Positions 8,456 to 19,460 are shown, numbered from the stretch's first letter. The stretch is 64,000 nucleotides of DNA from Marinisporobacter sp. (GCA_025210395.1 JAOARV010000067.1:248001-312000), one strand, 5' to 3'. The notes: generated by a model not told the origin, from the sequence alone. Program-made: numbers and translations.

Positions 8456-8632
8456 TTACTGATCACAATAAAATTGCCGGAGTATCTCCGGCATCTTTTT
8501 AAAAACCCTTATTTTTACTAATTTCTTAAATTGATAGAAGAATAATATTTTTTGTTCTGCTATATCTTCTTCTGGGTTGGTTGCAGCATATTCAGAAAAA
8601 AATTGATTTTTATAGACTGTATGATCAGTTGA
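8456..8632 (-). pseudogene. Degraded fragment resembling the C-terminus of a zinc-peptidase-like protein
   Basis: An open stretch without a start codon begins three bases after the stop of the thioredoxin-like gene. Its first part reads FFSEYAATNPEEDIAE. The pattern S-x-YA-x-TNPxED-x-AE is one I associate with the C-terminal part of secreted zinc peptidase-like proteins of Firmicutes. The upstream catalytic part is absent and the end of the frame runs through the terminator hairpin, so only about 8550-8632 is likely to be genuine old coding sequence. Identification is from memory of the motif. Confidence 0.35.
8476..8492 (-). terminator. Terminator downstream of the thioredoxin-like lipoprotein gene
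   Basis: Perfect GCCGGAG/CTCCGGC stem with a 3-nt loop. It is flanked by T-rich sequence on both strands; in context it ends the minus-strand transcript from the lipoprotein gene. Confidence 0.75.
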
Positions 8633-8636
8633 TTAA

Positions 8637-9188
8637 TTATTTTTTCTCTAGAAACCCTTCTATCATCTTTTTAAATGTTTCATAATCACTGCCTCCAGGT
8701 ATAAATTCTTTTATAACTTCTCCTTTATTATTTACAAACAATGTTACAGGAACATAATCAAAGTTATTTACAATTTGCTTTTCTAAAGCTTCATCTGGAA
8801 TAATATTTGTGTAAGAAAGATCTTTTGTAATACTTTTTGCTTCCTCTACTGCTTTATCTGATACAATTCCTATTACTTTTACCTTTTTATCTTTAAATTC
8901 CTTTTGAATTTTATCTAATTCTGGCATTTCCTTTATACATGGCGGACAAAAGGTTCCCCACATATTTACTACTGTTATATCACTTTCTTTAAAAATTTCA
9001 TTGGTTACTTCATTCCCCTTTAAATCTTTTGCTTTAAATTCTTTTATCGTTTGGCCTGCTAATGGATTTTTTTCTTCTAAGCTTTGTTGTGTACTAGTTC
9101 CATCCCTATCAATTTCTTTCTTCTCTCCACATCCTATTAAGCTTACAACTAATAAAATACTTAATACTACTAAAATCATTTTTTTCAT
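8637..9188 (-). CDS. TlpA/ResA-like thiol-disulfide oxidoreductase lipoprotein
   Basis: Extracytoplasmic thioredoxin-fold lipoprotein, 183 residues. The N-terminal signal ends in a lipobox SLIGC (Cys20), predicting lipid anchoring. The redox motif is WGTFCPPC (Cys81, Cys84), followed by the cis-proline region DYVPVTLFVNNKGEV. TlpA/ResA proteins typically reduce disulfides in cytochrome c or other exported proteins; the partner is unknown here because no cytochrome maturation gene is nearby. ATG 9188 is preferred over ATG 9194 because of spacing from aaggag. A promoter is visible at 9261-9289. Confidence 0.9.
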   Translation of the reverse strand: MKKMILVVLSILLVVSLIGCGEKKEIDRDGTSTQQSLEEKNPLAGQTIKEFKAKDLKGNEVTNEIFKESDITVVNMWGTFCPPCIKEMPELDKIQKEFKDKKVKVIGIVSDKAVEEAKSITKDLSYTNIIPDEALEKQIVNNFDYVPVTLFVNNKGEVIKEFIPGGSDYETFKKMIEGFLEKK

Positions 9189-9260
9189 ATGCATTCTCTC
9201 CTTCTTTTTTGTTTTTTGATGATTTCATTTGATCCTATTTCTTTAGATCTAACTAATTAT

Positions 9261-9289
9261 ATTGTAAAGAAAAAAGATATTTTGATCAA
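9261..9289 (-). promoter_or_regulatory. Sigma-A promoter of the thioredoxin-like gene
   Basis: Minus-strand TTGATC (9284-9289) and TACAAT (9261-9266) with a 17-bp spacer, about 75 bases before the ATG. Confidence 0.55.
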
Positions 9290-9432
9290 TCTTTATATAA
9301 ATTTTATATATATTACTTCTGAATATCCTTCGATTCAAATTATACCAATAGTTGCAAATTTATCGTTTCTCTTCCTCTTAATAAAGCCACTCCTGAAAGG
9401 ATTGTAAAAAACAGATGAGAAATTTTAAATTT

Positions 9433-9461
9433 TTTACTAAAATATTTAAAATTTCTATACT
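9433..9461 (+). promoter_or_regulatory. Sigma-A promoter of plsY
   Basis: TTTACT (9433-9438) and TATACT (9456-9461) with a 17-bp spacer, 47 bases before the plsY ATG. With the divergent promoter at 9261-9289 this accounts for the 9189-9507 gap; nothing else was seen there. Confidence 0.5.
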
Positions 9462-9507
9462 TCTTCTTGTCAAATGATGATAAAATAAGGTGATGGGAGG
9501 TATAAAC

Positions 9508-10098
9508 ATGACAAAATATATTTTATTAGTAATCGCAGCCTATTTAGTTGGCAGTATTCCTTTTTCTTACATTACTGCAAAATTCATGGGAAATATTGAT
9601 ATAAGAAAACATGGCAGTGGAAATTCTGGTGCTACAAATGTCCTTAGAACTCTAGGTCCAAAGGCAGGGGCCATTGCTTTTATACTAGACTTTCTAAAGG
9701 GATTTATCCTTGCCATTATTGGAGAAAAGTTATTAGGTCCTCAAGGAGGGGCTATCGCTTCTACTTTTGTAGTTATTGGGCACTGTTATCCTTTCTCTCT
9801 AGGCTTTAAAGGAGGTAAAGGGGTTGCTACTGCTGGTGGAACAATTTTCGCTCTATATCCCCTTATAGGCGTTATATTATTAATTATCCATTTTTCCATT
9901 ACAGGCGTGACGAGAATGGTCTCTTTGGCTTCTATTACTGTAGCTGCTTCATTTCCAATTCTATGCTTTATTTTTAAAGAACCTATAGCCTTTACACTAT
10001 ATGCTTTATGTTTAGGTTCCTTCGTTATTTATAAACATAAAGCCAATATAAAAAGATTATTGGCTGGAACAGAATCGAAAATAAGTTTTAAAAAATAA
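9508..10098 (+). CDS. plsY: Acyl-phosphate:glycerol-3-phosphate acyltransferase
   Basis: Multi-pass membrane enzyme that acylates sn-glycerol 3-phosphate from acyl phosphate, the first step of phosphatidic acid synthesis in most bacteria. 196 residues with about six hydrophobic segments. PlsY motifs are clear: the N-terminal GSIPFSYI, the motif HGSGNSGATNVLRTLG, and GFKGGKGVATAGG. The frame opens at ATG 9490, but ATG 9508 has ggaggt 7 bases upstream. It uses glycerol 3-phosphate, the same intermediate handled by the convergent glp operon. Confidence 0.95.
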   Translation: MTKYILLVIAAYLVGSIPFSYITAKFMGNIDIRKHGSGNSGATNVLRTLGPKAGAIAFILDFLKGFILAIIGEKLLGPQGGAIASTFVVIGHCYPFSLGFKGGKGVATAGGTIFALYPLIGVILLIIHFSITGVTRMVSLASITVAASFPILCFIFKEPIAFTLYALCLGSFVIYKHKANIKRLLAGTESKISFKK

Positions 10099-10130
10099 AG
10101 AAAATTCTTTGTCTCCTCAAAGAATTTTCT
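10099..10130. terminator. Bidirectional terminator between plsY and the sigma-54 activator gene
   Basis: 13-bp stem agaaaattctttg/caaagaattttct with a 6-nt loop, flanked by A- and T-runs, between two convergent genes. Confidence 0.85.
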
Positions 10131-10136
10131 TTTCTT

Positions 10137-11225
10137 CTAACTTCCATTTTCTATAATTTTATATTTTCTTGCCTTTGATGCTACAGTTTTATGTGTAATC
10201 CCTAATGCATTTCCTGCTGCATTAAAGCTACCAAAGGTATTTAATGCCATCCTTATAATTTCCTTTTCATATTCTTCTAATGTGGCTAAAGCCCCTTTTT
10301 TATTCATATTAATTAAACTAGTAGACTCTTGGACTTTTTGGGGCCTCTTATATTTATAGGCTATATGCTTTGGTATATGTTCCATATCTACAATATATTC
10401 ATCCGCTAGAGCAATCATTCGCTCTACTATATTTTGTAGTTCCCTTATATTTCCAGGCCACTCATAGTTAAAAAAGCAATCTCCAGCTTCTTTTGTTAGC
10501 TTTATAGGTGTTAATTCCATATTTTTAGAAATGTTTTTTATAAAATATTCTAGTAACAAAGGAATATCCTTTTTTCTCTCTCTAAGAGGAGGCAAATAAA
10601 TAGGAATTACATTCAATCGATAATATAAATCTTCTCTAAATTTTCTCTCATAAATCATTTTTTCTAAATTTTTATTCGTAGCTGCAACAATTCGAATATC
10701 TATATGAATAATTCCATTTCCACCAATTCTTTCAAATTCTTTCTCCTGAAGTACTCTCAAGAGCTTCACTTGCATTTCCATTGGCAAATCTCCTATTTCA
10801 TCTAAAAAAATCGTTCCTCCACTCGCTCTTTCAAATTTTCCAATTTTTCTCTTTATTGCACCTGTAAAAGCCCCTTGCTCATGACCGAATAGTTCTGACT
10901 CTAATAATTCACAGGGAATAGCACCACAGTTTATAGCTACAAAAGGACCTTTATTTCTTTTGCTATTTTCATGAATCGCTTTTGCTACTAATTCCTTTCC
11001 TGTTCCACTTTCTCCTCTAATCAATACTGTCGATAAAATTTTAGACGCCTTTTGTGCCCTTAAAAGAGCTTTTTTTATAGACAAACTGTTTCCAATAATC
11101 TTTTGAAAGGGCGCATCTAGTTGAATATCCTTTTTTTCAAAATTAGTAGGGAACTTTAATATATTTGCATCCTCTTTCTTTGTGTTGCTTTTTTTATTGC
11201 TATAAGAAAAATTTGCCATTTCCAT
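10137..11225 (-). CDS. Sigma-54-dependent activator lacking a sensor domain (PspF-like layout)
   Basis: 362-residue enhancer-binding protein. The AAA+ domain has Walker A GESGTGKE (71-78), the sigma-54 contact loop GAFTGA (118-123) and Walker [12 protein letters not shown] (136-146). A Fis-type HTH lies at the C-terminus (about 330-355, [19 protein letters not shown]). Only ~40 uncharacteristic residues precede the AAA+ core, so no PAS, GAF or receiver domain is present; activity must be controlled by a partner or by abundance. Last gene of the glycerol block, with a sigma-54 promoter ahead of glpF, so glpFK is its probable target. Start ATG follows ggggga. Confidence 0.92.
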   Translation of the reverse strand: MEMANFSYSNKKSNTKKEDANILKFPTNFEKKDIQLDAPFQKIIGNSLSIKKALLRAQKASKILSTVLIRGESGTGKELVAKAIHENSKRNKGPFVAINCGAIPCELLESELFGHEQGAFTGAIKRKIGKFERASGGTIFLDEIGDLPMEMQVKLLRVLQEKEFERIGGNGIIHIDIRIVAATNKNLEKMIYERKFREDLYYRLNVIPIYLPPLRERKKDIPLLLEYFIKNISKNMELTPIKLTKEAGDCFFNYEWPGNIRELQNIVERMIALADEYIVDMEHIPKHIAYKYKRPQKVQESTSLINMNKKGALATLEEYEKEIIRMALNTFGSFNAAGNALGITHKTVASKARKYKIIENGS

Positions 11226-11246
11226 TAAATCCCCCCTATCTATATT

Positions 11247-11624
11247 TTACTGTATCCTTCCCATAGTTTTTGTAGCTACTACATCTACCCCTGTGTTTAA
11301 TATATTATGAATAATCACATCTCCCATTTTTACTGGTGCTTCAACTTCAATAGTATTGATTTTTTCCATACATTTAAAAATAAGTTCTTTAGGAATGGGT
11401 TCATTGGTTTTTACAGGAAGCCTTTTTAAAAAGGCATTTTTTATTTTTACTGTAGTTGGAAGTACTCGAGTAGGATTTGTCATTTCCTTTATGCCATAAG
11501 CTTCACCTCTTTTACAGGTATTCCCTGTAATCTGATACTTTCCTTCTTCTTTCCTTACTCTAAGATGACATCCCATTGGACAAACAATACAAATAATCTC
11601 TCTTTTATCCACCTTATTCACCAT
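11247..11624 (-). CDS. DUF1667 cysteine-rich protein associated with FAD oxidoreductases
   Basis: About 125 residues with the N-terminal pattern CIVCPMGCHLR...GNTCKRGEAYG, whose four cysteines look like a metal or iron-sulfur site. This family (DUF1667) is commonly encoded directly after the FAD/NAD oxidoreductase and GlpA-like dehydrogenase of anaerobic Firmicutes and Thermotogae, exactly as here, so it is probably a small electron-transfer or assembly subunit. That role is inference. Start is uncertain: TTG 11633, ATG 11624 and GTG 11612 are possible, all overlapping or abutting the stop of the upstream gene. Confidence 0.85.
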   Translation of the reverse strand: MVNKVDKREIICIVCPMGCHLRVRKEEGKYQITGNTCKRGEAYGIKEMTNPTRVLPTTVKIKNAFLKRLPVKTNEPIPKELIFKCMEKINTIEVEAPVKMGDVIIHNILNTGVDVVATKTMGRIQ

Positions 11625-12879
11625 CCTTAGCAACAGCTATAGCTATTTCCTTTATTTTTTTCTCTTTAAATATGCTTGCAGGTATCTTGACCCTTTCCAT
11701 TTCTCCTGGTGCCATATGGTTTTTATAGATTTCTTTTATTATTTCTCCATCTGCTTTAATAATCAGTTTACAATTTTTATAAACCTTTTTCACTCTCATG
11801 AGTAGATCTAGTGAATCTTCTATATTAGATGGTCTAATAACTTGAGGTACTATATAAGAAACTCCTTCTTCTGCAAAGGTTTTCACAATATCTATATTGT
11901 TTTTTAATTCACCTTTTATAAACTTTGCTGCACTTTTTCCTGCCCTTTGACTCTCTTTTGTAACCCAATCTACAAGATCATGTACATGGACAACATTTCC
12001 ACATGCAAAAATACCTCTTATATTGGTCTCCATAGATTCATTCACAATAGGGCCACCTGTTACAGGAGATAATTCTACATGAGCACTTTTTGATAATTCA
12101 TTTTCTGGAATTAATCCTACAGATAATAAAAGTGTATCGCACGCATATTCCTTTTCTGTTCCTGGTATAGGCTTTTTATTATCATCTACCTGAGCGATTT
12201 TAACAGCTTCTACCCTATCTTTTCCTTTGATCTTTGTAACTGTATGACTTAATAAAAGAGGAATATGATAATCCTCTAAGCATTGTACAATATTTCTTGT
12301 AAGCCCACTAGAAAAGGGCATCAATTCCGCCACTGCTAAAACCTTAGCCCCTTCTAAAGTAAGTCTTCTTGCCATAATCAGTCCAATATCTCCTGACCCT
12401 AATATGATTACTTTTTTTCCTACCATGTACCCTTCCATATTGATATACCTTTGAGCTGTTCCTGCAGTAAATACTCCAGCAGGTCTTGTTCCAGGTATGG
12501 CAATTGCACCTCTAGTTCTTTCTCTACACCCCATAGCTAAAATAACCGCTTTTGCTTTTATTTTCATCAATCCATCCTTTGTATTGACAGCACTTAACTC
12601 TCTATTTTCATGAATATCTAATACCATAGTATCTAGCTTATATGTTATCTGCATTCCTTCTAATTCATTAATAAAACGCTCTGCATATTCAGGACCAGTT
12701 AATTCTTCTTTAAATACATGAAGCCCAAATCCATTATGAATGCATTGCTGCAAAATTCCTCCTAATTCTCGATCTCTATCAATTATCAAAATACTCTCTA
12801 CACCATTTTTTCTAGCTTCTATGGCTGCTGCAAGCCCTGCAGGTCCGCCACCAATCACAACAAGATCATACTTTAACAT
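11614..12879 (-). CDS. NAD(P)/FAD-dependent oxidoreductase of the glycerol operon
   Basis: 421-residue two-dinucleotide-binding-domain flavoprotein. The N-terminal FAD motif is GGGPAGLAAAIEARKNG, the internal NAD(P) motif GSGDIGLIMARRL, and a late FAD motif reads GIFACGNVVHVHDLVD. The segment LAMGCRERTRGA is typical of the group annotated as the second subunit in anaerobic glycerol-3-phosphate oxidation. It probably passes electrons from the GlpA-like dehydrogenase to NAD or ferredoxin. Ribosome binding site gaggtgat before ATG. The 3' end overlaps the DUF1667 start, showing tight coupling. Confidence 0.9.
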   Translation of the reverse strand: MLKYDLVVIGGGPAGLAAAIEARKNGVESILIIDRDRELGGILQQCIHNGFGLHVFKEELTGPEYAERFINELEGMQITYKLDTMVLDIHENRELSAVNTKDGLMKIKAKAVILAMGCRERTRGAIAIPGTRPAGVFTAGTAQRYINMEGYMVGKKVIILGSGDIGLIMARRLTLEGAKVLAVAELMPFSSGLTRNIVQCLEDYHIPLLLSHTVTKIKGKDRVEAVKIAQVDDNKKPIPGTEKEYACDTLLLSVGLIPENELSKSAHVELSPVTGGPIVNESMETNIRGIFACGNVVHVHDLVDWVTKESQRAGKSAAKFIKGELKNNIDIVKTFAEEGVSYIVPQVIRPSNIEDSLDLLMRVKKVYKNCKLIIKADGEIIKEIYKNHMAPGEMERVKIPASIFKEKKIKEIAIAVAKDGE

Positions 12880-12890
12880 CTAATCACCTC

Positions 12891-14339
12891 CTACTTTTCT
12901 TCTTCCTCCTTCTTCGTACAACCTGTAAGAATATATGAATGAGTTCCTTCTTTTACAATCTCTTTTATATCTTCACCCAGTTCTCTAGCCAAAATTTCCA
13001 TCACCCGAGGTCCACAAAATCCCCCTTGACACCTTCCTGCTCCTGGTCTTACTCTTCTTTTTACTCCATTTACCGTTCTTGCTCCTGCATTTCTATGGAT
13101 AGCATCTACAATTTCTCCCTCTGTGATTGTCTCACATCTACAAATAATTCTCCCATATCTTGGATCTTTTTGAATAATTTCTGATTTTTCCTCATCACTT
13201 AAGGATGCAAATCGAATTCTTTTTTTCCTTCTTGGATTAAAGCTTTCCTTTTCTTGAAGCTGTCCTATTGTATTCTTTACCAATGCTACTACATATTTTG
13301 CAATAGCAGGTGAAGATGAAAGTCCTGGAGATTTAATTCCTGCCACATTAATAAACCCTTTTGCTTCTTTTGATTCCTCAATGATAAAATCTCCCGTACT
13401 CGGTTCTGCCCTAAGACCTGCAAAGGTTGTTATATTTTTATTGAGAGGTACTTTTTTACAACTTTTCATTACCATTTTCTTTATAAAGTTGAGTGCATCC
13501 TTTGTAGTTTCTGTAGCTTCTTTGTCCTCTAAATTCTCTGCATCAGGTCCTATGAGAATGTTTCCATCAACAGTAGGTGTAATCAATACTCCCTTCCCTA
13601 GCTTTGTGGGACATTGGAAAACGACTTTATTCACTATATTGCCTACACTTTTATCTAATAAATAATACTGTCCTCTTCGTGGTATAATTTTAAAAGAATG
13701 CTCTGATACCATACGATCAATATGATCTGCATATAAGCCTGCACAATTTATTACATATTTTGTGTTGATTTCATTGTCCTTTGTATAAATTTTATACCCC
13801 TCTTTATTTTTTTCTATTTTTTTCACCTCGTTGTTTAATAAAAGTTCCACCCCATTGTCTATTGCATTTTCGGCTAATGCAATGGCTAACTCAAAGGGAC
13901 CTACTATCCCTGCTGTAGGTGCATATAATGCTCCTACAATCTGATCATTTAAATACGGCTCCATCATTTTTACTTTTTTTTCATCAATGATCTCCATATT
14001 CGGTACACCTATTTTTCTTCCATTTTCATAAAGGTCTTGAATCGTCTTCATATCTTCCCTATTAAAGGCAACCACTAAAGATCCAATCCTTTTAAAGGGT
14101 ACATCCAATTCTTCACATACCTTATCAAACATAGCATTTCCTAAAACATTAAATTTTGCTTTATTACTTCCTGCCTTAGCATCATATCCTGCATGTACAA
14201 TAGCACTATTTGCTTTTGTTGTACCATTTGCCACATCATTATCCTTTTCTAAAAGAATAATTCGTAATTTATATCTAGATAATTCTCTTGCAATAAAAGT
14301 ACCAATTATACCAGCCCCTACAATGGCTATATCATACAC
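12891..14339 (-). CDS. GlpA-like glycerol-3-phosphate dehydrogenase with BFD-type [2Fe-2S] domain
   Basis: 482-residue FAD enzyme of the DAO family predicted to oxidise glycerol 3-phosphate to dihydroxyacetone phosphate. The FAD site is VGAGIIGTFIARELSRY at the N-terminus. The C-terminal ~80 residues hold a bacterioferritin-associated-ferredoxin-like domain with CRCETITEGE and GAGRCQGGFC, four cysteines for a [2Fe-2S] cluster, as in anaerobic GlpA. GTG start with aggaggg. Followed by its oxidoreductase partner (11-base gap). A strong hairpin sits immediately upstream, so expression may be attenuated relative to glpFK. Confidence 0.88.
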   Translation of the reverse strand: MYDIAIVGAGIIGTFIARELSRYKLRIILLEKDNDVANGTTKANSAIVHAGYDAKAGSNKAKFNVLGNAMFDKVCEELDVPFKRIGSLVVAFNREDMKTIQDLYENGRKIGVPNMEIIDEKKVKMMEPYLNDQIVGALYAPTAGIVGPFELAIALAENAIDNGVELLLNNEVKKIEKNKEGYKIYTKDNEINTKYVINCAGLYADHIDRMVSEHSFKIIPRRGQYYLLDKSVGNIVNKVVFQCPTKLGKGVLITPTVDGNILIGPDAENLEDKEATETTKDALNFIKKMVMKSCKKVPLNKNITTFAGLRAEPSTGDFIIEESKEAKGFINVAGIKSPGLSSSPAIAKYVVALVKNTIGQLQEKESFNPRRKKRIRFASLSDEEKSEIIQKDPRYGRIICRCETITEGEIVDAIHRNAGARTVNGVKRRVRPGAGRCQGGFCGPRVMEILARELGEDIKEIVKEGTHSYILTGCTKKEEEEK

Positions 14340-14360
14340 AAATATCCCTCCTAGCTATAT

Positions 14361-14410
14361 AAAAAAACCGTACAAAACCAACCTACCTTCTCGTAGGTTA
14401 ATTCGTACGG
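14361..14410 (-). terminator. Strong hairpin plus T-run upstream of the G3P dehydrogenase gene (attenuator candidate)
   Basis: On the minus strand CCGTAC...GTACGG (14405-14410 with 14368-14373) encloses a second stem ACCTAC/GTAGGT and is followed by seven T's. The hairpin ends about 20 bases before the GTG start, so it is either the glpFK terminator or an attenuator for the enzymes downstream. A TATAAT lies at 14448-14453 with only a weak -35 (TTTTTA), which would give a leader of about 100 nt. Confidence 0.75.
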
Positions 14411-14521
14411 CTCTCCTATTCTCCGGCCCTTCATATAGTGTTTTCTTATTATACTATATGCATTACTTTATAAAAATGTTCCTATTTTTTTCCTTTAACA
14501 CTCATATTTATTTTATCTTTT

Positions 14522-16757
<2,236 letters not shown>

Positions 16758-16882
16758 ACTTTTCCCTCCCTTTCATTTTTCATAAACCTTTACTAACTTA
16801 AAATAATCCTACCTCATCTTGAAAACTTTAATCGACCCTCCCTTCTCTTCTTAAATTTTGTTTATTCTTTTATAAAATATAT

Positions 16883-16900
16883 AAGCAAATATCATACCAA
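16883..16900 (-). promoter_or_regulatory. Sigma-54 (-24/-12) promoter of glpFK
   Basis: Minus strand TTGGTATGATATTTGCTT. The GG of the -24 element and the GC of the -12 element are spaced exactly as in the consensus TGGCAC-R-N4-TTGCW. It lies about 125 bases before the glpF ATG, and a sigma-54 activator gene ends the same gene block. No convincing sigma-A promoter was seen in the same gap. Confidence 0.75.
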
Positions 16901-16922
16901 TTCTTTTTTATTGATTTTTTAG

Positions 16923-16995
16923 TGATTCAATCAATTCTACATTCTACTTCTTGTTCTTTTTTCCCAATAAAATGATTTTCCCAATCATATATTGG
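16923..16995 (-). promoter_or_regulatory. Candidate upstream activator sites for the sigma-54 activator
   Basis: Two dyads share half-sites: TGATT-C-AATCA (16923-16933) and ATGATT-N5-AATCAT (16972-16988). The latter lies inside outer arms CCAATA/TATTGG (16964-16969, 16990-16995). They lie 25-95 bp upstream of the -24 box, a suitable place for enhancer sites. Assignment is inference; the remaining bases to 17090 show nothing else. Confidence 0.35.
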
Positions 16996-17090
16996 TAATA
17001 ACTTCCAGTATTGTATTATTTCTCTATAACCTACCACATATCCTCTTAATATATATATTTTTATAAGCATAACTTTATTAAAATTTTCCA

Positions 17091-17125
17091 AAAAAAACTT
17101 CCCTTATTTTTTATAATAAGGAAAG
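17091..17125 (-). terminator. Terminator after the DUF362 gene
   Basis: CTTTCCTTAT/ATAAGGGAAG-type stem followed on the minus strand by seven T's, 30 bases beyond the stop codon. Confidence 0.8.
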
Positions 17126-17155
17126 TAATCATTCATCTATCAATATTTTCATATT

Positions 17156-18304
17156 TTATAATTTAGCCAACCATTTCATCAACAAAGGTCGATAAATATG
17201 AACTGCCTGTACTGGACATAACTCTTGACAACAAAAACATCTTATACATTCATCTAAATTCACCATAGGTTTTTTATTCACCATCTCGATTACACGAGGT
17301 GGACAGTTATTTGCACAATCCCTACAGCCTATACATTGATCATGCATAAATACTGGCTTTGGCTGTAATAGTCCATTTAAAATATCTCTTAAAAATTTAG
17401 GAATTTTTCCTTCTAACAAATCCAAGCTTCTTATTTCTGGTACCACAAAATCATTTACTATAAATTTTTCTATATTTTCTCCCTTTAATTCTATATCTTC
17501 AAAATTTCCTTTACAAAGTTCTCTCTCTACACATCTTTCAATGGTTGGTACTTTGGTAGGCTCGATTCCAATAATAGTTGTTGCTGCTACATCTAAATGA
17601 TATGGACTAGTAGATCCTATCACAACACCTACCTCTCTTGGATCTCCTCCACTAGGACCCGCTCCTTCCATTCCTACGATTCCATCCATAAAGGATAAAA
17701 TCGGCTTAGCTGCTAAACATATATCTACCAAGGCATTTGAAAAATCAACATTATTTGGCATACGCACATGATATTCTGCTTTTTCGAGTCCTGCCACAAT
17801 CCCAAACATATTTTTTACAGCTCCAGTAAAAAGCATCATTCCATGGGTTTTTAATTTAGATACAGATATAACTTTATCTACTTCTTTTAATACCTCAATA
17901 CCTTTTATCCTTTTTAATATTAATCCTTCTTCATTGCTAATTTCTACTGAATTCGTATTATAATTTAGTACCACAGGTAAATCTTTCGCAATCTCTTCAT
18001 ATCCACAAATACTATAAATTCCTTGTAATATTTTTTTATTGAAAGGTCCTCCTGGACTATCTCCTATAATTACCTTTGCACCATAATCTATTAACTCATC
18101 TGCTAAAGCTTTAACAAATTTAGGATGGGTCGTAGTAGCTTCTTCTGGTCTCTTTTTCATGAGTAAATTTACTTTCAGAAGAACCGTTTCTCCTCTACTT
18201 ATATATTTTTCGATTCCTCCTAAATTCTCAAAGGTTTCTTTTATACATGTTTTTAATTGATCATATTCATAATCTTTACATCCTATTAAGGAAACTATCT
18301 CCAT
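17156..18304 (-). CDS. DUF362 protein with C-terminal 2x[4Fe-4S] ferredoxin domain
   Basis: 382-residue cytoplasmic protein. The first ~300 residues are the DUF362 domain (LLKVNLL, THPKFVKALADELIDYGAKVIIGDSPGG, KLKTHGMMLFTGAVKNMFG). The C-terminus has two cluster motifs, CIGCRDCANNCPP and CIRCFCCQELCPV. DUF362 proteins are widespread in anaerobes and their reaction is not established; the domain order suggests a redox role. Single gene with its own terminator. ATG follows ggaggtg. No link to the neighbouring glp operon is evident beyond shared orientation. Confidence 0.9.
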   Translation of the reverse strand: MEIVSLIGCKDYEYDQLKTCIKETFENLGGIEKYISRGETVLLKVNLLMKKRPEEATTTHPKFVKALADELIDYGAKVIIGDSPGGPFNKKILQGIYSICGYEEIAKDLPVVLNYNTNSVEISNEEGLILKRIKGIEVLKEVDKVISVSKLKTHGMMLFTGAVKNMFGIVAGLEKAEYHVRMPNNVDFSNALVDICLAAKPILSFMDGIVGMEGAGPSGGDPREVGVVIGSTSPYHLDVAATTIIGIEPTKVPTIERCVERELCKGNFEDIELKGENIEKFIVNDFVVPEIRSLDLLEGKIPKFLRDILNGLLQPKPVFMHDQCIGCRDCANNCPPRVIEMVNKKPMVNLDECIRCFCCQELCPVQAVHIYRPLLMKWLAKL

Positions 18305-18493
18305 TTTTTCACCTCCACTAAATATATTTATTTATCTACATACGATCTAATCAAATAAGATTATATTGATTATACCAAGAATTAACTTCAAAGAATAGAT
18401 TTCTTTTTATGTAAAAAAAGGGATTTATTATAGATATGTAGAATATACATAAATATAAAATATTCAGACTTTTGAGAATAGAGTGACACTATC

Positions 18494-19414
18494 TTACTCA
18501 AACATAATCATATAGGCTTTTAATCCTCTTATAGGATCTAGTTCTTTATCTCTCTTCATATAATCCATTGCATCCGGATACAAGGTAGTTGCTTTTATAA
18601 TATCTCTTAACCCTTTTTCCAAAAGATTTTCATGCGTATAAAAACAACCTCTATTATAATATAACACCCACGTTTCTGGATTATATTCAATTCCTTTTGT
18701 AATTACCTTAATAGCTTCCTTATATTCCTTTTCCTCTTTATATAAAACTGCTAAATTTAAAAAACTATAGGGATAGTTGTGATTCTCTTCTATAGATTTT
18801 CTATAATAACCTATAGCTTCATCCTTTTGTCCTAGTTTTTTCAAAATAACACCCATATTAAATAGTCCCATATAATGATTAGGATCGATTTCAAGGCTTT
18901 TTTTCATCATTTCTAAAGCATCCTCATTTTTATTTAATTCCTCATAAATAGAACCTAAATTAATATATGCCCAGATGTCTTCTGGTTCAAGGTCAATTAC
19001 CTTTTTATAATAATATATAGCTTGATCTTTGTCTCCCATTTGATCATAGGCATCTGCCAAGAAAAAATAGGCACGGTCATAACAATCATCCATCTCAATA
19101 GCTTTATGATAATACGCAATAGCTTCTTTATATTCCTTTTCACGATCATATATAATAGCTAAACCATAATAAGCTCTAGCTTCTTTCTCATCTATTTTCA
19201 GAACTTCCTTATATTTTTCTTTCGCTGAACGATAATCTTCTAATTCATCATATAGTAAAGCTAAATCTAGCAATAGCTCAACATCTTCTTTTCCACCTTC
19301 TATTCCATATGCTTTCTGATAAAATTTTAATGCTTTCATCAATTGGTTTTCTTCATAAAATTGATTTGCTATATTTTTATAATTATTTTTCATATAATCC
19401 TTTTTTGTCATCAT
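18494..19414 (-). CDS. Tetratricopeptide repeat protein
   Basis: 306 residues made almost wholly of about seven 34-residue TPR units. Helix pairs recur with the W/L-G-Y-A-F-A-P pattern, for example ALDLALLYDELEDYRSA-type and AYYGLAIIYDREKEYKEAI-type repeats, each ending in acidic turns such as YKEVLKID and KKVIDLEP. No signal peptide, so cytoplasmic. It is a scaffold for protein contacts; no partner can be named. Start ATG 19414 after ggaagg. Downstream of the chemoreceptor gene but separated from it by a terminator. Confidence 0.88.
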   Translation of the reverse strand: MMTKKDYMKNNYKNIANQFYEENQLMKALKFYQKAYGIEGGKEDVELLLDLALLYDELEDYRSAKEKYKEVLKIDEKEARAYYGLAIIYDREKEYKEAIAYYHKAIEMDDCYDRAYFFLADAYDQMGDKDQAIYYYKKVIDLEPEDIWAYINLGSIYEELNKNEDALEMMKKSLEIDPNHYMGLFNMGVILKKLGQKDEAIGYYRKSIEENHNYPYSFLNLAVLYKEEKEYKEAIKVITKGIEYNPETWVLYYNRGCFYTHENLLEKGLRDIIKATTLYPDAMDYMKRDKELDPIRGLKAYMIMFE

Positions 19415-19460
19415 TCATATCCTTCCTATATTCAATTCCCATACTATTAGCATATATAAA

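Noticed and set aside
13381-13665. Plus-strand open frame of 94 codons
   Set aside because: Antisense shadow of the G3P dehydrogenase gene, without start signals.
18494-19414. TPR protein as a partner of the MoxR/VWA system
   Set aside because: It is 27 kb away, in a separate transcription unit and with ordinary local base composition.
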